From: Agriotes lineatus | Taxonomy: Eukaryota > Arthropoda > Insecta > Coleoptera > Elateridae | Direction of reading: 5' to 3' | Length of the DNA: 64,000 nucleotides | Assembly: GCA_940337035.1 (NCBI GenBank) | Contig: CALNHX010007680.1 | Span: 1-64,000, forward strand | Shown here: piece by piece, positions 21,200 through 32,240 of the stretch | Numbering within the stretch: position 1 is the stretch's first letter | Layout: each line of letters starts with the position of its first letter | The notes under the pieces: model-generated | What the model saw: the letters and a program-made list of their open reading frames with translations, nothing else | Told to the model about the DNA's origin: nothing | Databases searched by the model: none | Made by a program: the position numbers and the translations under genes

Positions 21200-21994
21200 A
21201 TGCCTGACCCCGAGCCATCAACAGAAGTACACCGCGTCCAAGTACGCATTCCCCCATTTTGGCCCAACGATCCACAGTTATGGTTCGCTCAGATAGAAAG
21301 CCAATTTCTAATTAGCGGCATCACCAACGACAACACGAAATATGGGTATGTAGCTGGACACCTGGAGGCCCGCTACGCCAGCGAAGTTCGTGATATACTA
21401 ACTGCACCACCAGATACGGAAAAATATGACAAACTTAAAAAAGAGCTCATCCGCCGGCTCAGCATCAGCCAGGAGCAGAAAACGAAACAACTGCTCGAAA
21501 AAGAGGAATTAGGGGACCGAAAGCCATCACAATTTCTGCGGCACTTACAAAACCTGGCAGGAGACGTCGTGCCCAACGACCTCCTAAAATCTATCTGGCT
21601 CGGACGACTCCCATACACCATCCAAGCAATTCTGGCAACACAGAAAAACACGGCATTAAACGAAATAGCAGACTTAGCAGATGCCATAATGGGAACCACG
21701 CCAGTACAAGCCCAAGAGATACAGACATCCACCAAAGCACCTAGCGATGAAATTTTACAAACGCTGGTGCAAGAGGTAGCGAATCTCAAGGAGCAATTAC
21801 ACAACCAGCCTGCCAAATGGGAACATGGCTCACGCCGCAGGCAACACAGCCAGCATCGCAGGGGACGCAGCCAGTCCAGGTCCCGCACATACGATACTTG
21901 CTGGTACCATTATAAATTCGGCGACCAAGCTCGAAACTGCAAACCGCCCTGCACCAAAGCAAGGGACCAGGAAAACGCACAGAGCGGTCGATAA
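21200..21994 (+). CDS. gag: Gag polyprotein of the CsRn1-clade element
   Basis: 264 residues, starting at the first in-frame ATG after an A-rich leader (A at -3). Residues 15-30 (VRIPPFWPNDPQLWFAQIE) and 100-120 (EELGDRKPSQFLRHLQNL) are typical of arthropod Ty3/gypsy capsid proteins. A basic Ser/Arg region (about 208-228) precedes a zinc knuckle with C234, H237, C247 and C251, spaced CX2HX9CX3C. This is the CHCC form described for CsRn1 elements rather than the retroviral CCHC. The role is RNA packaging and particle assembly in the cytoplasm. Its last 79 bases overlap the open -1 frame of pol, so Pol is expected to be made as a Gag-Pol fusion by frameshifting. The ORF is uninterrupted. Confidence 0.92.
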   Translation: MPDPEPSTEVHRVQVRIPPFWPNDPQLWFAQIESQFLISGITNDNTKYGYVAGHLEARYASEVRDILTAPPDTEKYDKLKKELIRRLSISQEQKTKQLLEKEELGDRKPSQFLRHLQNLAGDVVPNDLLKSIWLGRLPYTIQAILATQKNTALNEIADLADAIMGTTPVQAQEIQTSTKAPSDEILQTLVQEVANLKEQLHNQPAKWEHGSRRRQHSQHRRGRSQSRSRTYDTCWYHYKFGDQARNCKPPCTKARDQENAQSGR

Positions 21995-24900
21995 AGGCGG
22001 CTAACGACGCGCTCACCCACACAGCCCGCCGACTTTTTGTCACAGACAAAGCCTCCAAAACAGAATTTCTCATTGACACAGGAGCAGACGTATGCATCTA
22101 CCCATACCACCTGTGCAGACAACGCAGACCAGTTTCCACTTACAAGCTGTATGCAGCCAACGGTTCAGAAATTGACACATATGGCACAATCAATCTTAAC
22201 ATCAATCTGCAACTCAGGAGAAATTTCCCGTGGAGATTCATAGTCGCCAACACACAAAAACCTATCATAGGGGCAGATTTCCTCTCTTACTACAACCTCC
22301 TTGTGGACATGAGGAACAAGAAGCTACTGGACCAAAACACCAGCCTTGCAACCCAAGGAAGGCAGGCAAACACGAGCAAACTCATCACCTCAATTAAAAA
22401 ATCTTCAGACTATGCTAGCATCCTAGAAGAATTTCCCAGCATCACCAGACCTGCAGGAATTCACACGATCCCTAAGCATACCACAACACACCACATCCAT
22501 ACAACCGAGGGACCCCCAGTAAGCTCCAGGCCCAGAAGACTCGCCCCCGAAAAATTAAAAATAGCACAGGCAGAATTCCGAACGATGGTGCAGCAAGGAA
22601 TCGCCAGACCCTCAGACAGCTCATGGTCATCCCCGTTACATTTGGTCGCTAAAAAGAACGCAGACTGGAGACCATGTGGAGATTATAGAAACCTCAACGC
22701 ACGGACCATCCCAGACATGTATCCAGTACCCCATATTGAGGATTTCGCACAGCAACTCCACGGAAAACAAGTCTTCTCAACTATTGATCTAGTTCGCGCC
22801 TACCATCAAATCCCAGTGGCTGAGGCAGACATCCCGAAAACAGCGATCACAACACCGTTCGGACTTTTTGAGTTTCCATTTATGACATTCGGCCTCAGGA
22901 ACGCGGCACAAACGTTCCAAAGATTTATGGACGGCATTCTACGAGACATGACCTTCTGCTACGTCTACATCGACGATATTCTCGTAGCATCCAAGACAGA
23001 AGCAGAACATCAGCAACATCTACGCCAGCTATTCCAGAGACTACGAGACAACGGCATAGTAATCAACCAGGCAAAAAGCGTATTCGGCGTAAAACAGGTA
23101 AAATTCTTGGGTTACCTAGTCTCAGGAGAGGGAACAAAACCCTCACCAGACAAAGTCAAGGCAATCCTAGAACTACCAGCACCAGACACAGCTAGGAAAC
23201 TACGCCAAACGCTCGGCATGATAAATTACTACCGAAGATTCATCCCAGACGCCGCCAGTACGCAAGCACCGCTCAACGAACTGTTAAGAGGAAAAATTAA
23301 AGGAAACCAGCCCATAGCATGGACAACGGAAGCCAAGAACGCGTTTGACACATGCAAAAAACAAATCGCAGACACCGCGCTCTTAGCACACCCCATCCAG
23401 GACTCAGAAATTTCCATAACAACAGACGCATCAAATTTCGCCATCGGAGGAGTAATTCACCAATCGCAAAACAACCAGCAGCAACCCTTGGCATTTTATT
23501 CTAGAAAACTATCACCAGCCGAATCCAAGTACGCAGCATATGATAGAGAACTACTCGCTATATACGCAACGATCAAACATTTCCAACATCTACTGGAAGG
23601 ACGACACTTCACAATCTACACCGATCACAAACCGATCATCTTCGCCTTTGCACAAAAACCATCCAAATGTTCACCAAGGCAATTCCGCTACCTCGATTAC
23701 ATTGGGCAATTCTCAACAGATGTACGGCACATCAAAGGCAAAGAGAACGTGGTGGCAGACACCATGTCACGCATAGAACAAATCCAGGCAGGAATCAACT
23801 TCAAAGCACTCAGCGAGGATCAGCAATCGGATCAAGAGCTACAACAATTCCTGGGCAGCAAAACTACTGGAATGCAACTGAGACAAATCGAAATGCCCGA
23901 CGGCACTAAAGTGACATGCGACATCTCTACGCACACCGCAAGACCATTCATCACAAGCAAATTCCGCAAACAAGCGTTCAACAGCCTTCATCAATTATCA
24001 CATCCAGGCATAAAAGCTACTGCCAGGCTGATAAGCGAAAAATTCATATGGCCAAAGATCCACGCAAATTGCAAACAGTGGACACGAGAGTGTTTACAAT
24101 GCCAGCAAAACAAAGTGACAAGACACAATACACCGCCGCCAGCACCATTCCAACTTCCATCCAGCAGATTCACCAACGTACATATAGACTTAGTAGGACC
24201 CCTGCCAGAATCTCAGAATTTTAAATACCTACTAACATGCGTAGATCGATTCACGCGGTGGCCGGAAGCAATCCCGCTGCCAAACATAGAAACAGCAACA
24301 ATAGCCCAAGCCTTCGTCGACGGTTGGATTTCGCGGTTCGGCACACCACTCCAGGTCACAACCGATCAAGGACGGCAATTCGAAGCACAGCTATTCAAAA
24401 AACTGGAAGAAATAATCGGTTTTACCAGAACTCGTACAACAGCATATCACCCGCAAGCTAACGGCCTGGTAGAACGATTCCATAGGCAACTGAAAACCTC
24501 ACTTAGGTGCCAAGAAGCTACCAATTGGACCCAAGCCCTACCATTGGTATTGTTGGGAATCCGAACAGCATGGAAGACGGACATCGCCGCCACAGCTGCA
24601 GAAATGGTTTATGGGGAAACAATCCGACTACCCGGAGAATTCCTCACCGCCCAAACACAACCTACAGCCATAGAACCAGAAAACTACGTCACACAACTCA
24701 GAAGGCACATGAGCAACATCAAACCCACCGCAACAACCAGTCACACCACGCCCAAAATTTTTCAATTCAAGGAGCTACCCACAGCTACTCACGTCTTCGT
24801 AAGACACGATGCTGTAAGGAAGCCACTGCAGCAAACGTACGACGGCCCATTTCCCGTCATCTCAAGGACTGAAAAGAATCTCGTAATCCAGAGACACGGC

Positions 24901-25056
24901 AAACAAGTAACGGTAGCAGCAGACCGAGTCAAACCAGCGTTCGTGGAACAACACCTAGACACCGACCTCTTAGCAATCCCGACAGCATCAGAGACCCCAA
25001 TACTACCCAGGAGGTCCAGCAGAGAAACGCGACCCACCGTAAGATTTCAAGCGTGA
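21916..25056 (+). CDS. pol: Pol polyprotein (protease, RT, RNase H, integrase), reached by -1 frameshift
   Basis: The frame is open from 21916, just after a stop at 21913, to 25056 (stop TGA); the first ATG is only at 22303, inside the protease-RT region, so initiation there is unlikely. The aspartic protease has its DTGAD motif at 22075-22089 and IIGADFL about 60 residues later. RT motifs include STIDLVRAYHQI and YIDD at 22966-22977. RNase H shows TTDAS (23425), YDREL (Glu at 23548) and YTDHKP (Asp at 23623). Integrase has an HX3HX29CX2C finger (23989-24102), DD35E residues at 24187, 24364 and 24472, and a C-terminal GPF motif near 24844 like the GPY/F module. All catalytic residues checked are present. 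The candidate slip site is G-GAA-AAC at 21970-21976; this is not a classical XXXYYYZ heptamer and is unproven. Confidence 0.93.
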   Translation: MRRPSSKLQTALHQSKGPGKRTERSIKAANDALTHTARRLFVTDKASKTEFLIDTGADVCIYPYHLCRQRRPVSTYKLYAANGSEIDTYGTINLNINLQLRRNFPWRFIVANTQKPIIGADFLSYYNLLVDMRNKKLLDQNTSLATQGRQANTSKLITSIKKSSDYASILEEFPSITRPAGIHTIPKHTTTHHIHTTEGPPVSSRPRRLAPEKLKIAQAEFRTMVQQGIARPSDSSWSSPLHLVAKKNADWRPCGDYRNLNARTIPDMYPVPHIEDFAQQLHGKQVFSTIDLVRAYHQIPVAEADIPKTAITTPFGLFEFPFMTFGLRNAAQTFQRFMDGILRDMTFCYVYIDDILVASKTEAEHQQHLRQLFQRLRDNGIVINQAKSVFGVKQVKFLGYLVSGEGTKPSPDKVKAILELPAPDTARKLRQTLGMINYYRRFIPDAASTQAPLNELLRGKIKGNQPIAWTTEAKNAFDTCKKQIADTALLAHPIQDSEISITTDASNFAIGGVIHQSQNNQQQPLAFYSRKLSPAESKYAAYDRELLAIYATIKHFQHLLEGRHFTIYTDHKPIIFAFAQKPSKCSPRQFRYLDYIGQFSTDVRHIKGKENVVADTMSRIEQIQAGINFKALSEDQQSDQELQQFLGSKTTGMQLRQIEMPDGTKVTCDISTHTARPFITSKFRKQAFNSLHQLSHPGIKATARLISEKFIWPKIHANCKQWTRECLQCQQNKVTRHNTPPPAPFQLPSSRFTNVHIDLVGPLPESQNFKYLLTCVDRFTRWPEAIPLPNIETATIAQAFVDGWISRFGTPLQVTTDQGRQFEAQLFKKLEEIIGFTRTRTTAYHPQANGLVERFHRQLKTSLRCQEATNWTQALPLVLLGIRTAWKTDIAATAAEMVYGETIRLPGEFLTAQTQPTAIEPENYVTQLRRHMSNIKPTATTSHTTPKIFQFKELPTATHVFVRHDAVRKPLQQTYDGPFPVISRTEKNLVIQRHGKQVTVAADRVKPAFVEQHLDTDLLAIPTASETPILPRRSSRETRPTVRFQA

Positions 25057-25066
25057 CTCCATCACT

Positions 25067-25076
25067 GGGAAGGGGG
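25067..25076 (+). promoter_or_regulatory. Polypurine tract
   Basis: GGGAAGGGGG ends two bases before the 3' LTR and serves as the plus-strand DNA primer. Position and composition are as expected. Confidence 0.85.
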
Positions 25077-25078
25077 TC

Positions 25079-25865
25079 TGTGGGGGCTCGCGCAGCTCCA
25101 CGCAGCAGGAAAGCCCCCACCACGCGAAAACGAGCCAGTCCGACACGAAAGCTCCCACCACGCAGAAGCGAGCCAGCCCGAGACGCCACGAACGTACGCA
25201 GCCGGCACGAAGCGACGGCTGCCCGGCTATAAAAGCCAGCGCTCCGACGAGCAGAAGACAGACACACCGGCGCTTCTTAACAGCCTGGGAGTCTCTTACC
25301 GGCGCTATTTATACAGCCCGGCACACCCCCGGCGCTATAACTGCAGCCCGGACTCACACCCACACCGGCGCTATTTATACAGCCCGGCTCACACACCCGG
25401 CGCTATAATTACAGCCCGGTCCATGGAGAAGGCTTCCACTCCACAGCCAACACATTCCACCCCACGGCGGAAACGGAAGCAAGAAAGAAACACGCTTAGG
25501 GAGTTTCTGTGTCGGCCGGCCCTACCAGCACCCATATCGCCATTGAAAGCGTCCCCTCCGAAGAGGCGGCGCACCACCCGCTCCGAGGACGTAGCAGCAC
25601 CCCTGGAGGCCACCACGTGGACCACGCCAGCTCTGGTGGACCTGCAGGCCCTCCGATACCAGGGTGTCAATCCAACCACCCTCAGCCTTCAGGACCCACG
25701 TCGTTTCGCTGTGCGGCAGAACTATCGCCGCAACCAAGCCATGGCCGCATAACAATTGTACATTATATATATATTCATATTGTAAATAAAATATCTCGTT
25801 AAATAAAGGTATAATTCTGTAGTTGTACACGTTGTATTCAACCAACTGGAGTAAAGAACCCCACA
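25079..25865 (+). repeat. 3' LTR
   Basis: 787 bp with no difference from the 5' LTR seen by eye, including the TATA box, the four 23 bp repeats and the AATAAA signals. Followed by the GTAT target duplication. Confidence 0.95.
25423..25752 (+). CDS. LTR-internal 109-codon ORF (3' LTR copy)
   Basis: Same product as the copy at 20663. In this position the 3' LTR promoter could drive it as a short read-out transcript into the flank at 25866. Confidence 0.3.
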   Translation: MEKASTPQPTHSTPRRKRKQERNTLREFLCRPALPAPISPLKASPPKRRRTTRSEDVAAPLEATTWTTPALVDLQALRYQGVNPTTLSLQDPRRFAVRQNYRRNQAMAA

Positions 25866-25909
25866 GTATCATTAGTAAGATAAAAACAATAAGTCACTCA
25901 ATACTATAT

Positions 25910-26036
25910 TGTTGGTAGCACTATCAGGTTATGTTAAATTCGAGATTAGCAGGCTAAGTTTTGCGTCAGTCTGTGTCAAATAACAAACAAAACATAACCT
26001 GCTAACATCGAATTTGACACGTCAGTACTGCCAACA
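25910..26036. mobile_element. Foldback MITE, family 2, copy 1
   Basis: TGTTGGTAGCACT, AAATTCGAGATTAGCAGG and AAGTTTTG on the left are matched in inverse by CAAAACATAACCTGCTAACATCGAATTTGACA and GTACTGCCAACA on the right. A second copy is at 27350-27492. Similarity between copies extends about 30 bp to the left (ATAAAAAC…TCACTCA). Confidence 0.75.
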
Positions 26037-26070
26037 TCTGATAAAATGCTAGTATCGGTATGTTATTTTT

Positions 26071-26364
26071 TTATCTTCATCCGTGTTGTTATAGCCTCTT
26101 AACCAAATTAATTTTAGTATCGTTAAGAACTTCATTACCGCACTCAGTGCAGTAATGAATATTACCGCACTCTTTTTACATACAAAAATAAATTGAACCA
26201 GAGTTTATTGATGAAGATAAAATATTGAACAATACACGTTTGCTTATGGCACACAACGAAACTCGTTTGATTGCCGCAAAACTCGGCTCACCGCCTCGTT
26301 TTGGCAATAAAACTCGTTTCGTTAAGATGCTCATAATCAAACTTGTATCGTTAATATCTTTAAC
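26071..26364 (-). repeat. Dispersed repeat, copy B (minus)
   Basis: Inverted relative to copies A, C and D. It contains GTTAAGATGCTCATAATCAAACTTGTATCGTTAATATC-type sequence and the hairpin GCAAAACTCGGCTCACC/GCCTCGTTTTGGC. With copy C it forms a long inverted pair with a spacer of about 80 bp. Confidence 0.75.
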
Positions 26365-26442
26365 AACACTAGTGCTATTGAATGCATCGTAACACAACTC
26401 GTTACTAAAGAGTTATTATCATAGTAACATAATAGGATAAAA

Positions 26443-26798
26443 TAATAGATATTAACGATACAAGTTTGATTATGGGCATCTTAACGACACAAGTTTGATT
26501 GCCAAAAACGAGGCGGTGAGCCGAGTTTTTGGGGCAACCAAACGAGTCTCGTTAAGTGCCATAAGCAAACGTGTATTGTTCAATATTTTATCTTCATCAA
26601 TAAATTCTGGTTCAATGTATTTCTTTATACAAAAAGAGTGCGGTAATATTCATTACCGCATTGAGTGCGGTAATATCTATCAATTACCGCACTGAGTGCG
26701 GTAATATCCATTACCGCACTGAATGCGGTAATGAAGCTCTTAACGATACTAAAATTAATTTGGTTAAGAGTCTATAACAACACTGATGAAGATAATAG
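26443..26798 (+). repeat. Dispersed repeat, copy C (plus), with palindrome cluster
   Basis: The longest copy. It adds the segment TTGCCAAAAACGAGGCGGTG…GTTTTTGGGGCAA, a hairpin absent from A and D, and three 23 bp palindromes before the CTCTTAACGATACTAAAATT end. Confidence 0.75.
26652..26732. repeat. Three 23 bp palindromes in tandem
   Basis: ATTACCGCA(C/T)T-G-A(G/A)TGCGGTAAT occurs at 26652-26674, 26683-26705 and 26710-26732, each palindromic around its centre with at most one mismatched pair. A related unit is in copy B at 26133-26155 and half-units lie at about 26160, 26635 and 26945. Confidence 0.85.
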
Positions 26799-27028
26799 AT
26801 ATTAACGATACAAGTTTGATTATGAGTATCGTTAAGTGCCATAAGCAAACGTGTATTGTTCAATATTTTATCTTCATCAATACATTCTGGTTCAATGTAT
26901 TTTTTTTTATAAAAAAAGTACGGTAATATCCATTACTATGATATCCATTACCGCACTGAGTGCTAAGCTCTTAACGATACTAAAATTAGTTTGGTTAAGA
27001 GTCTATAACAACACCGATGAAGATAAAA
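26794..27028 (+). repeat. Dispersed repeat, copy D (plus)
   Basis: Abuts copy C directly (sharing GATAATAG) and lacks the GC-rich hairpin. It keeps ATAAGCAAACGTGTATTGTTC, TTCTGGTTCAATGTATTT and GGTTAAGAGTCTATAACAAC. Confidence 0.75.
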
Positions 27029-27349
27029 TATGTAACAAATGCTGTCATATTTAATAAAAGTATTACCAGCTACGCCGTCTATCAAAACCTAGGAATTAGA
27101 GGACGTTCATGTAACACCCATCGTCATCACCCATTGGGGTAGATAATTGGGAGCACGTTTCTAAATTCAAGATGTAATAAGATTAATGGGCACTCGCGAT
27201 TCAAAATTCTGAATCCCAAATAATGATGCATTTTTCTCACTTATAATAATTATAATCTACTATTATCCGGCACCTCCTAGTTATAAGGCTATTAGTAGAT
27301 TGATTTTAGACCTCGAGTGAAATAAAAACCAGATCACTCACTATTGTGT

Positions 27350-27492
27350 TGTTGGTAGCACTGTCAAGTTATATCAAATTCGAGATTTACAGGTTAAGTT
27401 TTGCATCAGTCTGTGACAAATAACAAACAAAACCTAACCTAGTAACCTCCAATTTGATATAGACTGACAAAATACACTTCAGTACTACCAAA
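27350..27492. mobile_element. Foldback MITE, family 2, copy 2
   Basis: GTTGGTAGCACTGTCAAGTT, AAATTCGAGATTTACAGG and TTAAGTTTTG parallel copy 1; the right arm reads AAAACCTAACCTAGTAACC, AATTTGATATAG and CAGTACTACCAAAC. More diverged than copy 1. Confidence 0.7.
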
Positions 27493-30400
27493 CGAATAAT
27501 ACGAATCACAGGCGACTCTAATTATAGATTTATTTAATCTCTCCCTACTTTCCAAATTGTCACTATGCCTTTCCACGGCTATCAATACGAAATTTTTGTT
27601 TTTTTAAATATTTATTGAGCTGTTGGATAACATTTTGTATGGCAAGCGTGTGTTATTACAAATAATTCACTCGAGAAAAGATCTCCCTCGGCCTGGCGCC
27701 ACACGTGTACCATAAATAACTATTTCTCTGTATGTAATGAAAATTTGTAAAAATTCCAGCAGAAAGCTGAGAAATAAATTTAAAATAATAAGAACATTAA
27801 AGTTATATAATTTTCTTGTTTTTTCGAGAGAGGTCTAGTGTTGTATGCTATCCTACGCACTGTATTGTTAGTTTTTCTATTACGTCATGATTTCTTGTTG
27901 TTAAATTGAGTCTTGTAAAGATGCCTTTTTTTTAAGGCTGCCATCTATTTTTCTTGCAAATAGCTGGGAATGCTTGAAATAAATGATATTTGTAGCCTCT
28001 TTAAGTCTTCAGTTTGTTTTCTTGGAGTAATAAATTTTCTAAATATGGCACCAAGTTCATCTATTACATTCGCAGTTCAACTCAATCTTCAAAATGATGA
28101 CTAATTCACGAACTGCGAACAGTCTTTGAATTGTTTGTATTCTTTTAGAATTTTAAAATGTTTGAATATTCTAGAAAGTCATTCGCCCGCAATCTGGACC
28201 AGGACACAGCTCCTGGAGTGTTTCAGTCGTTGCAATATTATATTTTAATAAAGAGAGAGAAGAAAATACGCACGTAAAACCTTAAAATTAGTTATAAATG
28301 AATAGCGGTTCAATAATTATACCATCACTATTCCGTAGAGTCATCTATTCGTCTATTCTTAAAAACGTTAGGAAAATAATGAAGGATTAAAAACATCGTT
28401 GCAACGTTCAACACTTAGAATTAGCAATAATCAATCTTTATTAGTTAGCTTTTCCACAGCTTTGTGAAAATGTGCGATTATTCCACTGAAAAATGCCAAA
28501 TATATCGAAGAGCATACTGGTAACTGTACATTGGGGGCACGTTAAAGTATTGGTGGAATACACTATATTGCGATATATTTTTACCTTCTTTCTCTTTAAA
28601 ATCGATGTAAATCGAAGAGGCATAAGCTGTCAGGCTACAGATGAGTGATAATAGCAAATGAAAGGTGATTAAAAAAAGGATTAAAACGTTACTTAATAGT
28701 TACATAAGCTGAAGAATTCATGGTCATAGAAATATTTGAATGTTAGTTTCTAAATATATTTTTTTTTTCGGCTATAGAAATATAGTTGCTTTTCATTTCA
28801 AGAATTATATTATTTGTAATTAAAAATTTCATTTGACACTTCGCAATGCACATCAGACGTCATTCTTAAATATTATGTAATATAGTATATTGTATAAGAA
28901 GAGCTGAAAGCGCATTCTTGCCGCTTGCACATAAAGGGGCAAGTGCACTTTTACCTCGAAATATACATACTATATTTTCGACGACTGATCATATTATTCA
29001 AGCGAAAATAATCATATTATTTCATTTTATTTATAACATCAATTTCAGCATAAATTTAAAATTACTCGCGTAGTGTATGACGCTATTGTTTAAACAAATG
29101 ACAAGCGTTGTCAAGTAAACATCCTGAAACGCTCGAAGAGTGACACAATGTTGAAAAATCTCGCTCAGAGGCGAATGTCATCTTTTATTGTCAAATGACA
29201 GTTACAAAAATCTACTTTCGATGTCAGTCGTCGAAAAATGTATTTGTATTCATAATGCAAATGTTTTATACACTAAATTTAGCATACATGATGTAACTTA
29301 AAATTATCATACAAAATGTATTCAATTACCATAGAAACAACGGAGGTGAAGTCCAAGCAATCCCAGGTTATTTTCTGCTTTAAAAATAGATTCGAAGTCT
29401 GTATAGTTTCACCAAATATAGAAATTTCTCAAATTTCAGCTGCTTACTGAAATGTCCAAAGCTGCAGTTAGGAATCCTGAAGGGAATTCCTAATTATATT
29501 TTCAATCTATTTAGAATTTTATATTTCACGTTATTTCAAATTGATATATTTTTTACAAATTTTTACAGAGAGCGAGTTTAACATTCCTTTTTAAATCAGT
29601 CTATATGGTAACGTGCGCTTACATAAGCTACTTCGATGCAGTTTCTAAAATTATGATAAGCAGAGCAGTAGCCGTTTGTATAAAATGTATTATTGAGCAA
29701 CCGCTGGGAACGTTCCTAACGACTTTTCGGTGTTAACAATTTTAATGAGTTGCTCAATACCAAAGTATCCAGCAAACCATACATCATCGCACTCTAGGTA
29801 AATGTGTCAAGTACTCTTAATGCGCAGTCATTTAGTTGCATTCTAAACGCACAGAGGGGACTGAAAGAAACTCGATACGTTTTTGAACTTTTGATAAGAT
29901 TGAGCTTAACATCCGAAGAAATATGTACGTACTACTGACATTTGGCTTTCGATTTAATGGTACACTGCGTGTGCTATCAAGTATTCCATCTAGGCTACTT
30001 AGCCTTCAAAGGCATGTGGAGTGAATTCGACACTAAGCATGGAGGAATTAATTATTCTAATTGAACTGCGACTTTCACTTAAATGACTTTAATTATGAGA
30101 GAGGTGGGAAAAATCTAATAAATTTTTTTTTTAAAATGCGCGGTCATGGCTTACTGCGTAGAAGATATTTTTTTTTAAGTAATGGGTCATATTTTATTTA
30201 ATGTTGTTCACGTAAAACATGCATCCAATGCGACCATTACATAGTTAAAAGTACCAACAATTATTGTCCTGTAAATACAAGCTTGTTAATTTTGGAAATG
30301 TACAAGATGGAAATAATCACTCTAATGATTTTTATTCCCATCTACATATTTACAGCGCCCGTCAAGATTAAAGAAGACCTATATTCGGATTAAAATCATA

Positions 30401-32240
30401 TATGGTTACATTTGCAAAGCTGTTAGCTTGAATTACTTTCTGTATCCCATTCGAAGTGCCAGACAAATGAATTATGCAGAAATTGAATCTTAGAAATTTT
30501 AAATGCAGCTTGAAAGGTCAACCTGAGTGTCTAAGTTCAAATTAGAAACTTCACTTCCATCTTCAGCCTATCTTTATTATTAATAATCTGAAGAGAGTTT
30601 AATAAAGACTACAAAGTACTACAAACTAATAACTAAAAATTATTACTACTTTACTCTTCTCTATTGCTTAAAATAATTTTGTATTTTCAAATAAAAAGCT
30701 TCATTATCATAGAAAACTAAGCCACTAAAACTTACAAATATAAAATGAGAGTGTAAATACTAAAACGCATAACACGTATCAAAAGTTACAATATATGAAC
30801 GTGTAACAGATATTCGTAAAATTAAAAGTTCCAGAATTAAATTGAAAGCTACTAAACAAATGGAATAAACACTGAAACAACATTCATACAATGTATTCTT
30901 TGTGTTTTTGAATAAAGCTGTGGCTATGGCTAAAAGGACAGTGTTGCCACATAATTCATTAACCTCTAGTTATATAACCTCAATTTCGGAAACGACTCAC
31001 ATTCAAATATCAAATGAGAAACGCCTTCAAATTTAACACAGCTTCACGTTAAAAATTCTTACAGTCTAAAACCGATTTAAGACATCGCAACCAGCTAATA
31101 GAAGATTCTATACCTCAGTGGAGGAAAGAGGGGTGGTTATATTTTTGTTTACTCGGCGAACTTCAAAGCAGGGTCGTACCAAATGGGTACAGAAATATCT
31201 GGGAAATTAATAAATGAGATCTGCTGATATAAAACTTGGAGGTAAGGTCATGGCTTTGAAAAAAAACTAGCTTGGCTGGGTCGGAACTTACCTTCACTCT
31301 TCAAAAGCGTTATGCTGTCGGTTTCCAGCTTTCCACATCGTAAGTAGCACGTCATATAAACAACAGTTAAAATATCAAAACGGCTATTAGTTTCAAGGTA
31401 AAAAGCTCTGAAACAAGGCAGTGCAGATGCACTTATGCGCATTTTCAATCTAATTTAATCAGTGACAGTTCGCTAACGTACAAGGCAAAGGAGCATAACT
31501 TGTGTGCGATGACTTAATCTACAGCTTACAATTTTTAATGGTTTATAACAGGTCTACAATAAAGCCCAAACCATTCACTAAAGGCGATATTTATACCTTA
31601 ATTTCGTTCTGAATTTACTAGTGTATATCTGGTTCATGCACAATTAAAACAGTATAGCAGGTATTGTTCGGTTAATCCTTTTCTCATTCGGGGTTCCTTT
31701 CACAACCAGAGGAGGCGAGAAGAGCCGCAGCGTGTGCGTTTATTAATCCGACAATTTGAAACGCCGACTTGACGGAAATTCAGAACTGGGCACTCGTGGT
31801 CTACTGATTAGCTTCAATATGAACCAGGTTTTTCGTTCGGCTCCTCGAGTCGACGCTAGTACTTTGTTGGTTTTTGCTCTAAAATATCTGCAGAGCTGAC
31901 TCTGTAACTGGTCCGATATCTCTTTGGATTTCTCACCATATGTCTAAATTACTGTGCAATAGTATTGATTAGCTCCTTTGAGGTAGTTATACCTGGTCCA
32001 TCTGCTCTACTGGACGATGTTCGTATTTGAAAATCGCATCCGTGTATATTTGCTATATCAACTTAACCTTAATTTTTGTTCCAAACTTGCCATGTGCGCC
32101 GACGATGTTTCCTGACAATGTCTTTTTTCATATCCATTACCTCCTTAGTATTCATGTGTACGTTAAACAAATCGTGATTGGCACTCAGCTCTTCTATTTC
32201 TCTGCACTTATCATTCATGTTTCATTTTGCCCCTGTTCAG
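27493..32240. other. AT-rich stretch without a supported gene
   Basis: Only 60-75 codon ORFs with no family resemblance (28441-28623 minus, 31248-31448 minus, 32027-32254 plus). No repeat structure or RNA gene was recognised by eye. Confidence 0.35.

Larger units (their letters stand above)
20319..25865 (+). mobile_element. Complete Ty3/gypsy LTR retrotransposon, CsRn1 clade
   Basis: A 5547 bp element with LTRs at 20319-21105 and 25079-25865 that begin TGTGGGG and end CCCCACA. GTAT lies on both sides (20315-20318 and 25866-25869) as a 4 bp target duplication. I saw no difference between the two LTRs, so insertion is recent. The order is LTR, tRNA-Trp primer site, gag, overlapping -1 frame pro-RT-RNaseH-integrase, polypurine tract, LTR. 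The RT, RNase H, integrase order defines Ty3/gypsy. A CHCC rather than CCHC Gag knuckle and a tRNA-Trp primer are known traits of the CsRn1 clade (Clonorchis CsRn1, Bombyx Kabuki). No env ORF is present. All frames appear intact, so it may be active. Its GC content is clearly higher than the flanks. Confidence 0.95.

Noticed and set aside
21373..21888. 171-codon minus ORF within gag
   Set aside because: A shadow of gag on the opposite strand, with no motif of its own.
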